Below, one piece after another: positions 36,688-50,801 of a DNA stretch of 64,000 bases (positions are counted from its first letter, which is position 1; each line of letters opens with the position of its first letter). Location of the stretch: assembly GCA_016758965.1 (NCBI GenBank), contig JAEPRB010000004.1, positions 186,001 to 250,000 on the forward strand. The letters run 5' to 3'. Under the pieces are notes generated by a model that saw only the letters and a list, made by a program, of their open reading frames with translations, made no database searches and was not told the DNA's origin. This DNA is from Circinella minor (lineage: Eukaryota > Mucoromycota > Mucoromycetes > Mucorales > Lichtheimiaceae). The translations under genes and the position numbers were made by a program.

Positions 36688-37698
36688 TTAAACATTTTTC
36701 AATGTTTTCAGTTGTTGTACTGTATCAATTATTTTCTGCGAAAAGAGAACAAATTGCTATAAGACGTGATTCATACGACATCCTTCCTACTTATAGAAAT
36801 ATAGTGACAATTACCTTTAGTTGTAAAAAGGCAGCTAAACATTGCTTTGCTTTGCTCACGTCATTAATTGATGAAGGTAGTTCAAAGCTACCTAATTCTA
36901 CAAGCCTATATATACCGTCATACTTTAAATCAAGAATGTATGTTGAGCATTTAGCCTGTTGTGTAAAAAATTCAGATATATCAATATTATTTACTTTATA
37001 TTATATTAAACTACGTTTTCCATGTTTTGTCATAGATTCCTACCATCAACAGAGATACCGCATACGGAAGGACTTTCTATTCTCTTATCCACCAATTTGT
37101 CCAACATTATATGCATTTCAGTTGCCACCTTTCTTTTCTTGTCATCGTCTCCTTTTCCGCTACCAGGTGGTTTTACTTCAACAGCAAGTAAATCGAACCG
37201 TATACTACGGACGAAAGCATAGACAGTAATGTCCGGGAGTAGTTTTGACTCTTTAATGTTGTTAGACGACGCATAAGTTGATAATGATTCTGGTGGTGAC
37301 GAGGATGATGATGATGATGCTGAGATTGCACCACAGACGGCAAGCTGGGAATTTGACCTGTAAAATATTGTAGCATGTTCGTAAAAACACGTAAATATTA
37401 TATCTATGTTTATAATGTAAATTTACCAATTTGCTCCCAATAATGGACCGTAAAATATATTTCGTAGCAAGGAAGTTACAACTTGGTGGACAGAGGTGTC
37501 CTCTCCAAATATACCACGTTTTTCTTCAAACATATCAACTTGTCCACCAGCACGTCGCGTAAAGGACCTTGCCAAGTCAGAAATGACATTGGCGGACTTG
37601 ATCACGATTTCGACATTCTCTTCTACTGATGCAGCATCTATCTGTATTTGCCCCGAGATTCTCGTCATTCGTGCTTCATTTTTCAAGTCATAAAAATT
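36688..37698 (-). CDS. PD...EVK-motif protein of a lineage-expanded fungal family (5' end unresolved)
   Basis: Coding segments on the minus strand: 37698-37427, 37357-about 37044, 36955-36815 and 36735-36688. The first part is helical (SVEENVEIVIKSANVISDL, FGEDTSVHQVVTSLLRNIF). A Ser-rich linker follows, then LLPDITVYAF and, 17 residues after its Asp, LLAVEVKPPG. This PD-x17-E-x-K arrangement is the active-site pattern of PD-(D/E)XK nucleases. The end reads KVATEMHIMLDKLVDKR, ESPSVCGISVDG, CSTYILDLKYDGIYRL and FELPSSI, closing at a stop in 36690-36688. I recall similar hypothetical proteins in Mucorales, with no known function. The junction between the second and third segments is out of phase with the best donor (37043); a weaker GTTGAT donor restores phase but drops VDG. 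It may be a decaying gene. Confidence 0.55.
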
Positions 37699-38519
37699 CT
37701 ACAAAGGACATGAAAATAATAGTAAGTAGCGTATCAGATACAAATGTATAAATATAAGTAGATATGTGAACGGACATATACCATTATAACGTTGTATAAC
37801 GTACCATCAATTTTAATTGATCTACCTATGTATTAATGGGAAGCAACTCGGGAAAGCAGCTGTTGGTTGGAACTACTTCCATATAAATGAGAACAATCAA
37901 CAGGGTTGGAAGATCGCGGATGCAAGAGTTGTAGAATTTGCGAGAAAAAAGAAAAATGTTGTTAAGCGATCTGTGTAGTTCGCAGCAAGAAAGTTAGGTT
38001 AGTATGTATTTCTTTGTCAGACTTTATCTGACATCATAATAATGCACGAATACCAAGACAACTTACAAAATTCGGGCAGGTATTAATTCCCTTTGAATTT
38101 GAGTGAAAACCAAATCCCGGGACTCCCGTCAACAATCAAAGAGATAATCAGAAATATTGATTTCTCCAAGCACCCACTAATAATTATAAAAAAAAATGTA
38201 AGATATAAAAGGTGATGAGTGTTTTATTATTATGGTGTCATAAAATTAAAAATACCTATCCCTGATCGAGCTAAAAAGGGTAAAATGCTTAGGATACATT
38301 CTTCAGATTATATAGCGGATATAATCCATATAAATAGACCAACTTGTACATAGAATAGTAACCTATACCTTATTTTCGAGAATAAATTTTGTTTCAAAGG
38401 ATTCATTGTTTAGTTTAAATAATATTATTTATTTTATCACGTACCTTGATTTTTTTCTTCTTTGAATTCACTTACCAATTATTTTTAAACGTGTTCTCAT
38501 CCAACCCCCAAGATAACAC
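37699..38519. other. Interval upstream of the PD...EVK gene, 0.8 kb
   Basis: An in-frame stretch ending at a GTATAT donor near 37780 could be part of the missing 5' exon of the minus-strand gene, but it meets a stop upstream. No LTR of the retrotransposon relic that follows could be identified here. Confidence 0.4.
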
Positions 38520-41144
38520 TAACAACAAAGTTCCTACCCGAGAAAACTGTCAAGTTTGATGGTAAAGGTGATATTTGTTTAGCTAGTTCTGATAAAAAGA
38601 GTGAACGATTTAGTATTACAAAACCATTAGAAGTATGGCATAATGGTCATTGTGTTAACCATTCATTCGAAGTTATGAATATTACAAAAGGTCATTCAAT
38701 GAGCATTGAAAAGAACTTGTTTAATAGCTTTGGAATCTGGTTATACCGGTTTGGCTTCAACTTGGAAAGATTTAGAAGAAAAAAGAAAAAGCAAAGAAGA
38801 GATAGATGACGCATTAATGCCCAATGCTGCTCTAGTTGTAAAAGGGGTCGGTGGATGAATTTTTGAAATGGGTAACCTACTTCATAAATTTTAGCTGGGA
38901 AACCTGTTAAATAAGTTTAGACAATATCCACGAAGCCGTTATTTCGCTACTAACATCATTAGATGTGGTTTATCATCGTAGACAATATAAAATTCCATAT
39001 ATAGTAAAAAAATCATTAGAAGACGGAATAAGAAAAATGGCTTGATAATGGAACAACTGTAGAAGAGATTCCTGAGTTTTCTATCAACAGCTAGGTACTA
39101 TGAAAAAGAATCAAAAGATAGGTATTTGTCTAAATGTTAGACTACTCAGCCAGTTTTAAAGAGTGACATATGTAGAAACTGCACTTTTGTCAAAAATATT
39201 TGATTCGCTTATAGATGTACAGGTTTATACAACTCTTGATTATTTAGCAAGTGCATTTAATAAGTTTCTGGTGAAAAAAAACTGATCAACTTAACTTGCA
39301 CTCACGAGCCCAGAGATCGGTACTCGTTATATGTTCAAGGACTGTTCGTTTGGATTGAAACTTATTTCGTCAAAATTTCAAAGAGTTATAGTTAAATTAT
39401 CTCAAGACATAGATTATTGTCATATGTTTGTTGTTGTCGTTATTATAGCATTTAAAAAGTTAGAAGAACACGCTCAACATGTCAGTATAGTGATAGATCG
39501 CCTGACTGAAGCAAACTTAATTTTACAAGAAGAGATATGTATATATATGTAAAAGAATCTATGTGTGCTTAGACACCGGATAAATGAAAAAGTTTATGCT
39601 TCTGATCCCAGAAAGCTTATTAACGTAGATGGTTGGCTCGTACCAAAATCTTCCTTCAAAGTCATATCACTGTTGGGATTTTTTGGATGCTTCCGTCAGT
39701 TCATATCTGATAAGTAATATCACAAAAAAACCTTGGATGATTTACGTTATTCTAAATATGTCGTTCATCAATAAGGTCAGAAAAAACAAGAGACATTTAC
39801 AAAATTAAGACATGATGCTTTGCTTAATCCACCAATTTCAAGCTTTCCTGATATGTCAAAAAAAGTTCTATGTTGCAACAGATGCATCCAACATAGACAT
39901 ATCCGCTGTTTTATATAAAAAATGTGCTACGTAACAAGAAGCATTATATTTCTTTCATGGCTAGAGCCTTTACTAAATCAGAGAGAAACTATATAATAAC
40001 AAAATAATAATAATTGCTTACAATTGTCTTTGCCTTAAAAAAATTTCATCAATATTTAGGTATGGGGAAATACATTTATTTTATATACAGGTCACAAAGT
40101 ACTTTTCTATTTACACATACAAAAACAACTCAAAGCTCATAAATTGGTACTACCCATTATTTGATTATCACTTGGATGTTATACACATCCCTGGTTTACA
40201 AAACGGACTATCCGACAGTTTATCCAGAATTTTCCATCCTATGGAAATTTCGGGAGGAAGTGATGTTATCCATAAGAGGAATAAGACAGATAAATGTAAT
40301 AGAGCTGTATCAATAGAAGGATATAGTTTAGCACTACCATAAAAAAAGAAAGTAAAGAATTATTAGAGAAGTGCATCTACATCTGTATTGGAACATTTCG
40401 GTGACAGTGCAATTGTACAGGCCTTACACATCCAGTCATGGCTAATGGGCTATATTGGCCAAACATGAAGCAAGAAGCTGTAGATTTAATAATACGTATT
40501 ATGGAAATAGTGTCAAAAAAATTAATATCGCAAAGAAAGGATACCATCCATTGAAAAGTATAAAAGCAAACTTTCGTGGAGAACATTGGAATTTAGATTG
40601 ACAGCTTATGATAAATCGAGAAATAGAAATATATATTTAGTAGTTATGGTAGATTATGTATGATATGTACACGCTTTTGTATCTTTATACCATTATTACC
40701 AGATAAGAACGCAGGAATCATTGTTAGAACTTTGATACAAATCTTTTGTAATTTTGTTTTGCCTAAAAGAATTAAATCGGATAATATCACGGAATTTGTG
40801 AATGATCTTATGAAAAGATTTGCAAGACACCCTGATTTTAAACATAGATCAGTAACCCTATATTTCGGGCTGTCGATGGAACTACAGAGAAATGGGTGCG
40901 ACTATTACTATAAAAAATGATTAGAGGTGCTACCTTAGATGGGACCTGCTGTACAACTGATAATTAACGCCAGCGTTTCATCTACTAGATATAGTACACC
41001 ACTGTTTACGTTAAGGTTTGTTCGAAAATTGATCGACTTTAAAGATTACAGAGAAGATCCTGATGTCGAATCTGTCAGCGAAGAAGAATTGCAGAAAAGA
41101 ATGAACCATATGAGAGATCTGTATTTCCAATTGTTGAACGAATA
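38520..41144 (+). mobile_element. Decayed Ty3/gypsy-type LTR retrotransposon
   Basis: Fragments of one polyprotein follow in the usual gypsy order across three frames with many stops. An aspartic-protease-like end (about 38540-38780, FDGKGDICLASS) comes first, then reverse transcriptase pieces with the Y-R-Q-Y-K-I-P segment (about 38970-39070) and EEHAQHVSIVIDRLTEANL (39460-39520). The thumb DPRKLINVDGWLVPKS (39600-39650) and the RNase H piece YVATDASNIDISAVLYK (39870-39925) follow. An integrase zinc-finger piece GLYWPNMKQEA (40445-40480), an integrase core (40640-40900, IKSDNITEFVND) and a post-core segment to 41144 complete the series. Integrase after RNase H indicates Ty3/gypsy rather than Ty1/copia. 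No LTRs were found and much of the reverse transcriptase core is missing, so the copy is dead. Confidence 0.85.
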
Positions 41145-42622
41145 GAAATTGATGTGAAATTCCAGACATTTTTGGAGGACAGACATAATAACGTTATGTA
41201 CTGTAAATATTCATATTATTGAATTCAGCAACAATTTTTATTACTTATGGAATATAAAGAAGCAAAATCCTATTACGTATAACACGGTAACTATTGCATG
41301 TATATAAGATTTTGGTGTTTGCATCGTTGAGAATTATGCATGGTTACTACTTGTGCATATACGATTCGCCATACCATATATGGCAACGGAAAGGGTTCGG
41401 CCGAAATCAAACAATGTGGGAAATCTCATGTTTCTGTCTCAAAGCGTTTTGTAATACGTTCAAGAAACGTAGAAAAATAAGTAAAAATAAAAAATAATTA
41501 GACAGACAAAAGAAGGGATCCTGATTTAACATACATTCATATTTGCATTTGTAGTACGTATAATTTACTTTGTTACGTATCTATCAGACGTAAGGAGTTG
41601 ATGGATATTATTCAAGTAATTGAATTATTGATCTGGACTTACTGTCTTGCTATTCCAGGTACATAAAAAATAAAAATCATGTGCATATCTTGGATAATAA
41701 CTATTTCTTAACAAAAAGAGCAAGTAAAAGGGAACTATGAACATTTAACAGTTCGGGTGAAAATCGAACCTTTTCCGGATGATTATTCGGCTAAGACATT
41801 GTAAAGTAGGACAAATTATTTATTAGTACATAGCTCTGGGTAATCGTAATTATTGTCAGCTTTGTTATTAGAGTTCACATGTGAAAGGCGAAGATCCACT
41901 AAAATAATTAATTATCTTTTTAAAAAAAAGACTTTCAGAATATAATAAATCCTAAAAAAAAATAAGGTTAATATTATTCAAAGCAATTATATTCAAGAAA
42001 AAAGTTATATGGTATGTGTTCATGATTAAATAAGAGTATTTCATGTGTTTAAAGAAATTAGATATAACAATCTTACATTTCATCTAGCTGGGGAAACATG
42101 ATCTTTGTGTAACAATAATCGTGTGGAGTAGTTACACATTACGATTGATTACATGTCATATTATTTTTTTCCTGGCACATATCTTTCCCATTCGGATTAA
42201 ACTTTTGATTCCTGAGATTATTTTTTTACTTCTGGCCATAGCATTTGAGCTTTCTATCCCTTTCTTCCATATAAAATCATACAGCCACATTATGTTCTAT
42301 TCCACATGACATTAAATAATAATAATTTTGAAACTGTGGGAACAGGGTATTTGTTATTTGAATATTTGTATACATGTTTTTTTTATGTTGCACCAATATA
42401 TATAATCATTTTTTAGCCTTTCAAGGAAGCAAAGCATCATCCTTTCTACATTCATGGGTATAGATCAAGTACCATTATAAAAAAATTTATAAATTCTTCA
42501 TTCCGCAATTTTTTTTTCCAGACTCCACAGCTCTTTTCTTTTTTTAATTATTATTTTTTTTAAAAAAAAATATATCTCTTTTTCTTCCTTTTCTCTTTTT
42601 ATAAAGAAATATCAAAACAAAT
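41145..42622. other. Gene-free interval, 1.5 kb
   Basis: AT-rich; one short hydrophobic open frame (42121-42309) is judged chance. A GGTTCGATTTT sequence on the minus strand near 41770 resembles a Pol III B box, but no tRNA fold could be drawn around it. The last 100 bp are pyrimidine-rich and lead into the P450 start. Confidence 0.5.
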
Positions 42623-45045
42623 ATGACCACTGAAACTTTATCATCTCTACAAACAATTGGACTTGCAGGTGCTGCAGCGATCGCAGCACTTGCTGTAAAA
42701 TACAATGATCGAGCTATATTTGATGAACATAGACCAGGCATTGCCTATCGAAAAGGTTATCCTCTTGTTGGTGGATTACCCCTTCTCCTTAAAAATCGTT
42801 CCAATGTTCATGACTTTTTCACTCAAAATTTTGAAGAATTGGATGCGATGACAACGTGAGTGCATAGCAACATAAACAAAAAAAAAAGAGAGAGAGAGCC
42901 AAGTGGTGGTGTGGAAAAGAAATGATAGTTACGGACAACAGTCTGACAACTTTTTTTTTTCTTGTACGGATCTTTTGGTTTTTTTTTTTTTTTTTGGCAT
43001 CTAATCACTTTATATCATCGGTTGTTTTATTTTTATTTTGCGCAGTACAATGTCAAATATTGGTCTTGGAAGAAGAATTAGTACTATCGATCCTGCAAAT
43101 ATTGAGCATATTTTAAAAAGTATGTTAGATTTTATTAAAATCTATTTTTTTAATGCATTAATATATATAGTAACACGATTAATCTGATGATCATAAATAT
43201 ATATTATAAATAGATAACTTTGAAAATTATGCCAAAGGTCCTCAATTTCAAGAAGCATTTAATGATTTATTTGGACATGGTATTTTCAATGCTAATGGAG
43301 CTAATTGGAAATATCAACGAAAAGCAGCAAGTCTTATCTTCAATGTGAAGAACTTTAGAGATGAATTTACTCGAGTTTTTGTTAAAGAGATTGAATATGC
43401 CAGCAAAAACATTTTTGATAAAGCAGCCAGTGATCGAACGGCTGTTGATTTCCATGACATTATGTTCAAGTTCACGTTGGATTCATTTGTTCTGTAAGTC
43501 ATTCTAACTCTTTTCTTTAACACTTGTTGAAATAAAAAGGAAAAACTGTAATGCAGCTTTAAAAAATTGAAATTACAATACTAATTCTCTATATATCGGG
43601 GTAACACACACACACATGGATGTCTCTTTTTTAATAGGTTAGGTTTTGGTGTCGAAATTAACGGACTTAAGACCGACAAAAAGGTCCCATTTGCAGAGTC
43701 TTTTGATGCAATTCAATTCAATTCTTCTTGGCGTTTAATATTCCCACTCTGGAAGTTATCTGAAGCTGTCAAACCAATTCTATTCCCTTGGCAAACAAGT
43801 GTCAAAGATCATATCAAGGTTGTTGATGGATTTGCATACGATGTTATTGCCAAGCGTAAGCGAGAATTAGCAGAAGGTCAAAAATTCAAAGATTTATTAT
43901 CTCGTTTTATGTCCACACATGATGAAAATGGTGAACTTTTGGATGATGTTTCGTTACGAGATGTTATTCTTAACTTTATTGTAGCAGGTAACAACAACAC
44001 ATAGCGGTAGCACAATGTAAAACTGACGAGAAATAACAATAATTCATATCATATATCATTGCTATAACTGTTTTATAATTAATATTATAATAGGTAGAGA
44101 TACTACAGCAGTCGCTCTGTCTTGGACTTTCTATAATTTGATGCTTCATCCTAGAATTGAAAAGAAACTTGTTGAAGAAATCCAAGCAAATATCACTGAT
44201 GACATTATTAACGATCCTATTGCTCTCTATGATGCCATCAAGAATATGACTTATGCGCACGCAGTGTAAGTTTCAATATAAATTAAAAGTCTTTAGATAT
44301 AGATGATATAATTCTGATTTCTTTATAACATCCATTCAATATGTGATACTTGTATATGTATAGATTCTATGAAGTTTTACGTTTACATCCATCTGTACCA
44401 AGCAATCTCAAGTATGCGTTGAATGACGATGTTTGGCCTGATGGTGAGGTTTCATTTCTTTTCTCCTGATATATATATATATACAATATGAATAGTTTAT
44501 TGATAATTTACACACTTAGGCACTCATATCCAAAAGGGTGATTATGTCACTTGGTCAGTCTATGGATTAGGAAGATCAACAAAGGTTTGGGGAGCTGATG
44601 CCAAACAATTTAGACCTGAGAGATGGATACAAGACGGTGAATTAAGACGTGAATCTCAAGGTAAACTATTGACCATGTGACAATTCCTTTTCTTTTTATT
44701 TCTTTATTCTACAACCCTTTTAACTTTTTTTTTGTTATCTTTATTATCCATCAATAATTATTTAGGTCAATGGCCTGCGTTCCATGCCGGCCCACGTGTC
44801 TGTAAGTTTTTATATATATGTAAACAATATAATCAAATTCAATGAATGTTTAACTAATGTTTCTATATACAAATATATATTTAGGTCTTGGACAACAACT
44901 TGCTACTCTCGAATCGCTTGTTGCTATTGCTACATTATTAAAACAATATAAATTTTCACTCGTACCCGAACAAGAAATCACTTATATTCCCACAGTAACA
45001 ATTCCAATGGCCAATGGTATGAAGGTTTTCGTTGAACGACGTTAA
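42623..45045 (+). CDS. Cytochrome P450 monooxygenase
   Basis: Haem-thiolate monooxygenase anchored to the ER; substrate unknown. Nine exons: 42623-42855, 43046-43119, 43214-43493, 43638-43987, 44094-44265, 44364-44443, 44520-44660, 44766-44801 and 44885-45045, in phase, 508 residues. An N-terminal span (TIGLAGAAAIAALAVKY) is followed by a proline-rich hinge region. The I-helix reads FIVAGRDTTAVALSW (AGxDTT), the K-helix YEVLRLHPS (ExxR), FRPERW is the PERF region, and FHAGPRVCLGQQL is the haem loop with the Cys ligand. The exon junction of exons 8 and 9 splits the haem-ligand Cys codon. General style resembles fungal CYP52/CYP86-related fatty-acid hydroxylases; I would not assign a CYP number. 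Confidence 0.93.
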
Positions 45046-45403
45046 AGTAGTAACAATAATAATAATAGTTTCCTATCATATCATGAATTTAGCTGTTTAT
45101 AATATTTTGTATAAATTATTCATAACTATTCATATTTTTTTTTCAAATAACAATTATCATCCATACAAGCATGTAAAGCAATTAATCCATTATCCAGTCA
45201 TTAACGTGTATATGCGTATTAATATTATTTTTGTTGAATCTCTTCTCTGTGAACTTGGTTTTTTTTAATACCAATGTCCTTTTCTATTCATAATTGTGAA
45301 TATACCAGTTAATTGAACTCATCATACTAAAATGAATTACCAACAATCCATAGGAAACAGACATATGACTCTGTTCAAACATAGATATTCATTCAGAAAT
45401 TAT

Positions 45404-45410
45404 ATTATAT

Positions 45411-45442
<32 letters not shown>
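45404..45442. repeat. (AT)n-rich microsatellite
   Basis: TATAT repeats leading into a pure AT dinucleotide run, located between the converging P450 and RAM2 genes. Simple-sequence repeat only. Confidence 0.75.
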
Positions 45443-45447
<5 letters not shown>

Positions 45448-45550
45448 AACGAAAAGAAAAAAAGCAACACCCTACTACCCTTGCTTAAATAACAATGATC
45501 AGTTTATCGTCAAGTAAATGCATTATTAAAAAGAAAATCATTTGGTATTC

Positions 45551-47049
45551 TTATGCTACTAATTGTGCTTTTCTGTATACCCAATAGTTTCGTCGAATAA
45601 CATCATAATTTGTAGCAAGATCATCACATAACTAAATATATATATATATATGTATATAATTTAATCATTGAATTAGAACAAACAAACAAACAAACAAAAC
45701 TTTTTCGGCTGAAATAAAACATAAAATGTTCAAATTATACCTTTAAAGCTTGAGGATCAATAGGTTCAGAGTTATTCTTTGCATTTTGTTCAAATACATC
45801 AATTAATGCTGAATATAAATGAGGAGAATGAATTTCTTTTTCTTGTAATTCATTTAAGAATGATTCAATTTGATTAAGTGGTTCTTGAGATGCTTCGAGT
45901 AATCTAATAATTATCCTCTTTTCAGTTAAAAAAAACACATCCAATAAATAAATGTAACAAAAAATTACCCATGAAGATAAGTCCATCCACTTGAATTGTT
46001 TGGTGCTTGTTGTATTTTCTTCTTTGCAAATCTAAATATTATATAATTTTATTGTTTTTAATATCCTTTGTATCATTATTTATCATTTCATTCTTATTAT
46101 GTATTTACTTACTCAATTTCATTCTTAATATCTTCTTGTGATGCTCCTTGTGGTCGATTAAATAATACAAAATGACGATGATTCCATGCAGAGTTATTTC
46201 GGATATCAAATACGAGTAGATCATCGGTATACTGAAATTCTTGATCCCATAGATTGAATCGTGATACTACCCATTGTCTACATATATAATGACATTGTAT
46301 TTCTTTAATATTACATCATAATTTATTTATCCTATTTTATTTATACCTATAAGACCATGCATGATAATTTTTAGAATCTTCATCCAAAATTGCATTAATA
46401 AAATCCAATTCTTTAGTTCCATCATCTAATCTATCTACAATTACTTGTCGATGATGCCTAGATTTATTATTATTATTATTATAATTTAATAAGTTTATAA
46501 ATAATCTTTCATCATATATAAAATATTATATATTTACTTACCATACTTGATAATTTTTAGCTTGTTCACTTGCTACTTCATCAATATATTTAATTTCTTC
46601 ATTTAAATCTGCATTGATACTAAACAAAACTTCTTGACGATATTGCCTATAATAAATTTTTCCAAATTAAAAGTCCAATCTAACATTTTGTCTATGCATG
46701 CATACATGTTTTTACTTTTTCTCTCTATCTCAGTTATTTTTATAAAATTTACCATACTGTATAATGAGCAGGATTCATATCAATAATATCTGCTAAAAGG
46801 TCCAATACACGTTGTGACTTTTCTTCTGTTCGACTTACAGCTCGAAAATAGTCCATGGCATCTCTGTCTTTTATTATATTAATATCATGTTAATTATAGT
46901 TTAGTAGTCATTTAAAAGCATTACAAAAATAAAATATTCTTACAATCAGATGAATAAGCAATTGGAACAAGTGGATTAGGTCCATCGTCCTGAGCAACAG
47001 GTACTACATCGTTCCATTCGGGACGTTGACTATAGGGTAAGCTGGACAT
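45551..47049 (-). CDS. RAM2: Protein farnesyltransferase/geranylgeranyltransferase-I alpha subunit
   Basis: Shared alpha subunit of the heterodimers that attach farnesyl or geranylgeranyl to CaaX proteins such as Ras and Rho. Eight exons on the minus strand: 47049-46944, 46867-46753, 46646-46542, 46457-46347, 46277-46113, 46031-45969, 45903-45741 and 45631-45551, in phase, 302 residues. The repeated PFTA helices are clear: [62 protein letters not shown] and [11 protein letters not shown]. Several introns fall just before or inside the conserved W-x-x-R repeats in the same phase. Length is typical of fungal Ram2. Confidence 0.95.
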
Positions 47050-48012
47050 GTTTTGGCAACAAAAAAGAAAGAAAGTTCATTCGGAGTTGAACGCGTAAAA
47101 ATATAAAGAATTTCACTTTTATTTTTATTTTTCACTTTGCTTTTTCACCTTTTTGTTTTTTATTTTTTTTGGAAAATTCAAAAAGGTTTTAAAAAAAGTT
47201 TAATGTTCACAATGATGACAACCATCCTTGTACTCAGAGTGGAGGAGGTGCTTTTATTTTTCTTTTTATTTTATTTTTTTTTTTATTTTCTTTCTTTTGA
47301 ATTCTCTTTCGAGAGAAGGAAGAGTGAGAGAAGAAGAAAGGTGAAGAAAAGGAAAAAAAAAAAAAGCAGTTTGCTTCTGCGAGGCAGAAAACATTTTTGG
47401 CCCGATGGACATTTATGTTCGTCATTTTTTTTCTGAGTGAACTTCAACTTTTTTTTTTTTTTTTACAATTTCAAATAGCAACATTAATAATAATAATTCA
47501 ATGAATAGAAATAAAAGAAATATATATTTAATGGTTTTTTTTTTGACAATTAAAGAGAAATGTTTTGAGTGTGTTGAGGGAATAATAATGTACACCAAAA
47601 GTACAAACAAGTAAGTATATGTATATGTTTGTGCGTGTGTGTGTTTTTGTGTAATTGTTTTCTTAAGAAGAAAAAAAAAGGAAGCCATATTCACAAACTA
47701 GAAAAAAGAAAGAAAAAGAAAATTACCACTTATTAAAGCAGTATTATAAACTGGGTCGAAAGGAAAAGAATTTAGGTACAATATAAAAAAAAAAAAAAGT
47801 TCGTTTAAAGAAAAAGAAAATAACAAAACAAAGCAGAATTTTTCATGGGAATCAAAACGCAAACAAATGATGATACAAAGATGTAAAAGAAGAAGAATAA
47901 AGAAAAATGGATTGGTATATACTTAAAAGATATATATAATATATATATGTGTGTGTGTGTGTGTGTGTATTTTTTTTGTAAAAGAAAAAATGATGTGAAA
48001 AAAAAAAGATTA
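47050..48012. other. Interval between RAM2 start and forkhead stop, about 1 kb
   Basis: Both genes are on the minus strand, so this holds the RAM2 promoter and the forkhead 3' UTR. It is full of homopolymer and dinucleotide runs, including a GT run at about 47947-47968. Open frames here are low-complexity Phe/Lys runs and not genes. Confidence 0.6.

Positions 48013-50801
<2,789 letters not shown>

Noticed and set aside
36702..37229. 175-codon open frame on the plus strand
   Set aside because: It is antisense to the segments of the PD...EVK gene, whose minus-strand blocks show family-like sequence and splice signals; the plus frame has none.
41740..41800. Possible tRNA (GGTTCGATTTT on the minus strand)
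   Set aside because: An A-box-like and a B-box-like sequence are too close together and no acceptor or anticodon stem can be drawn.
46945..48012. Lys/Phe-rich open frames between RAM2 and the forkhead gene
   Set aside because: They are translations of A/T homopolymers and microsatellites on both strands.
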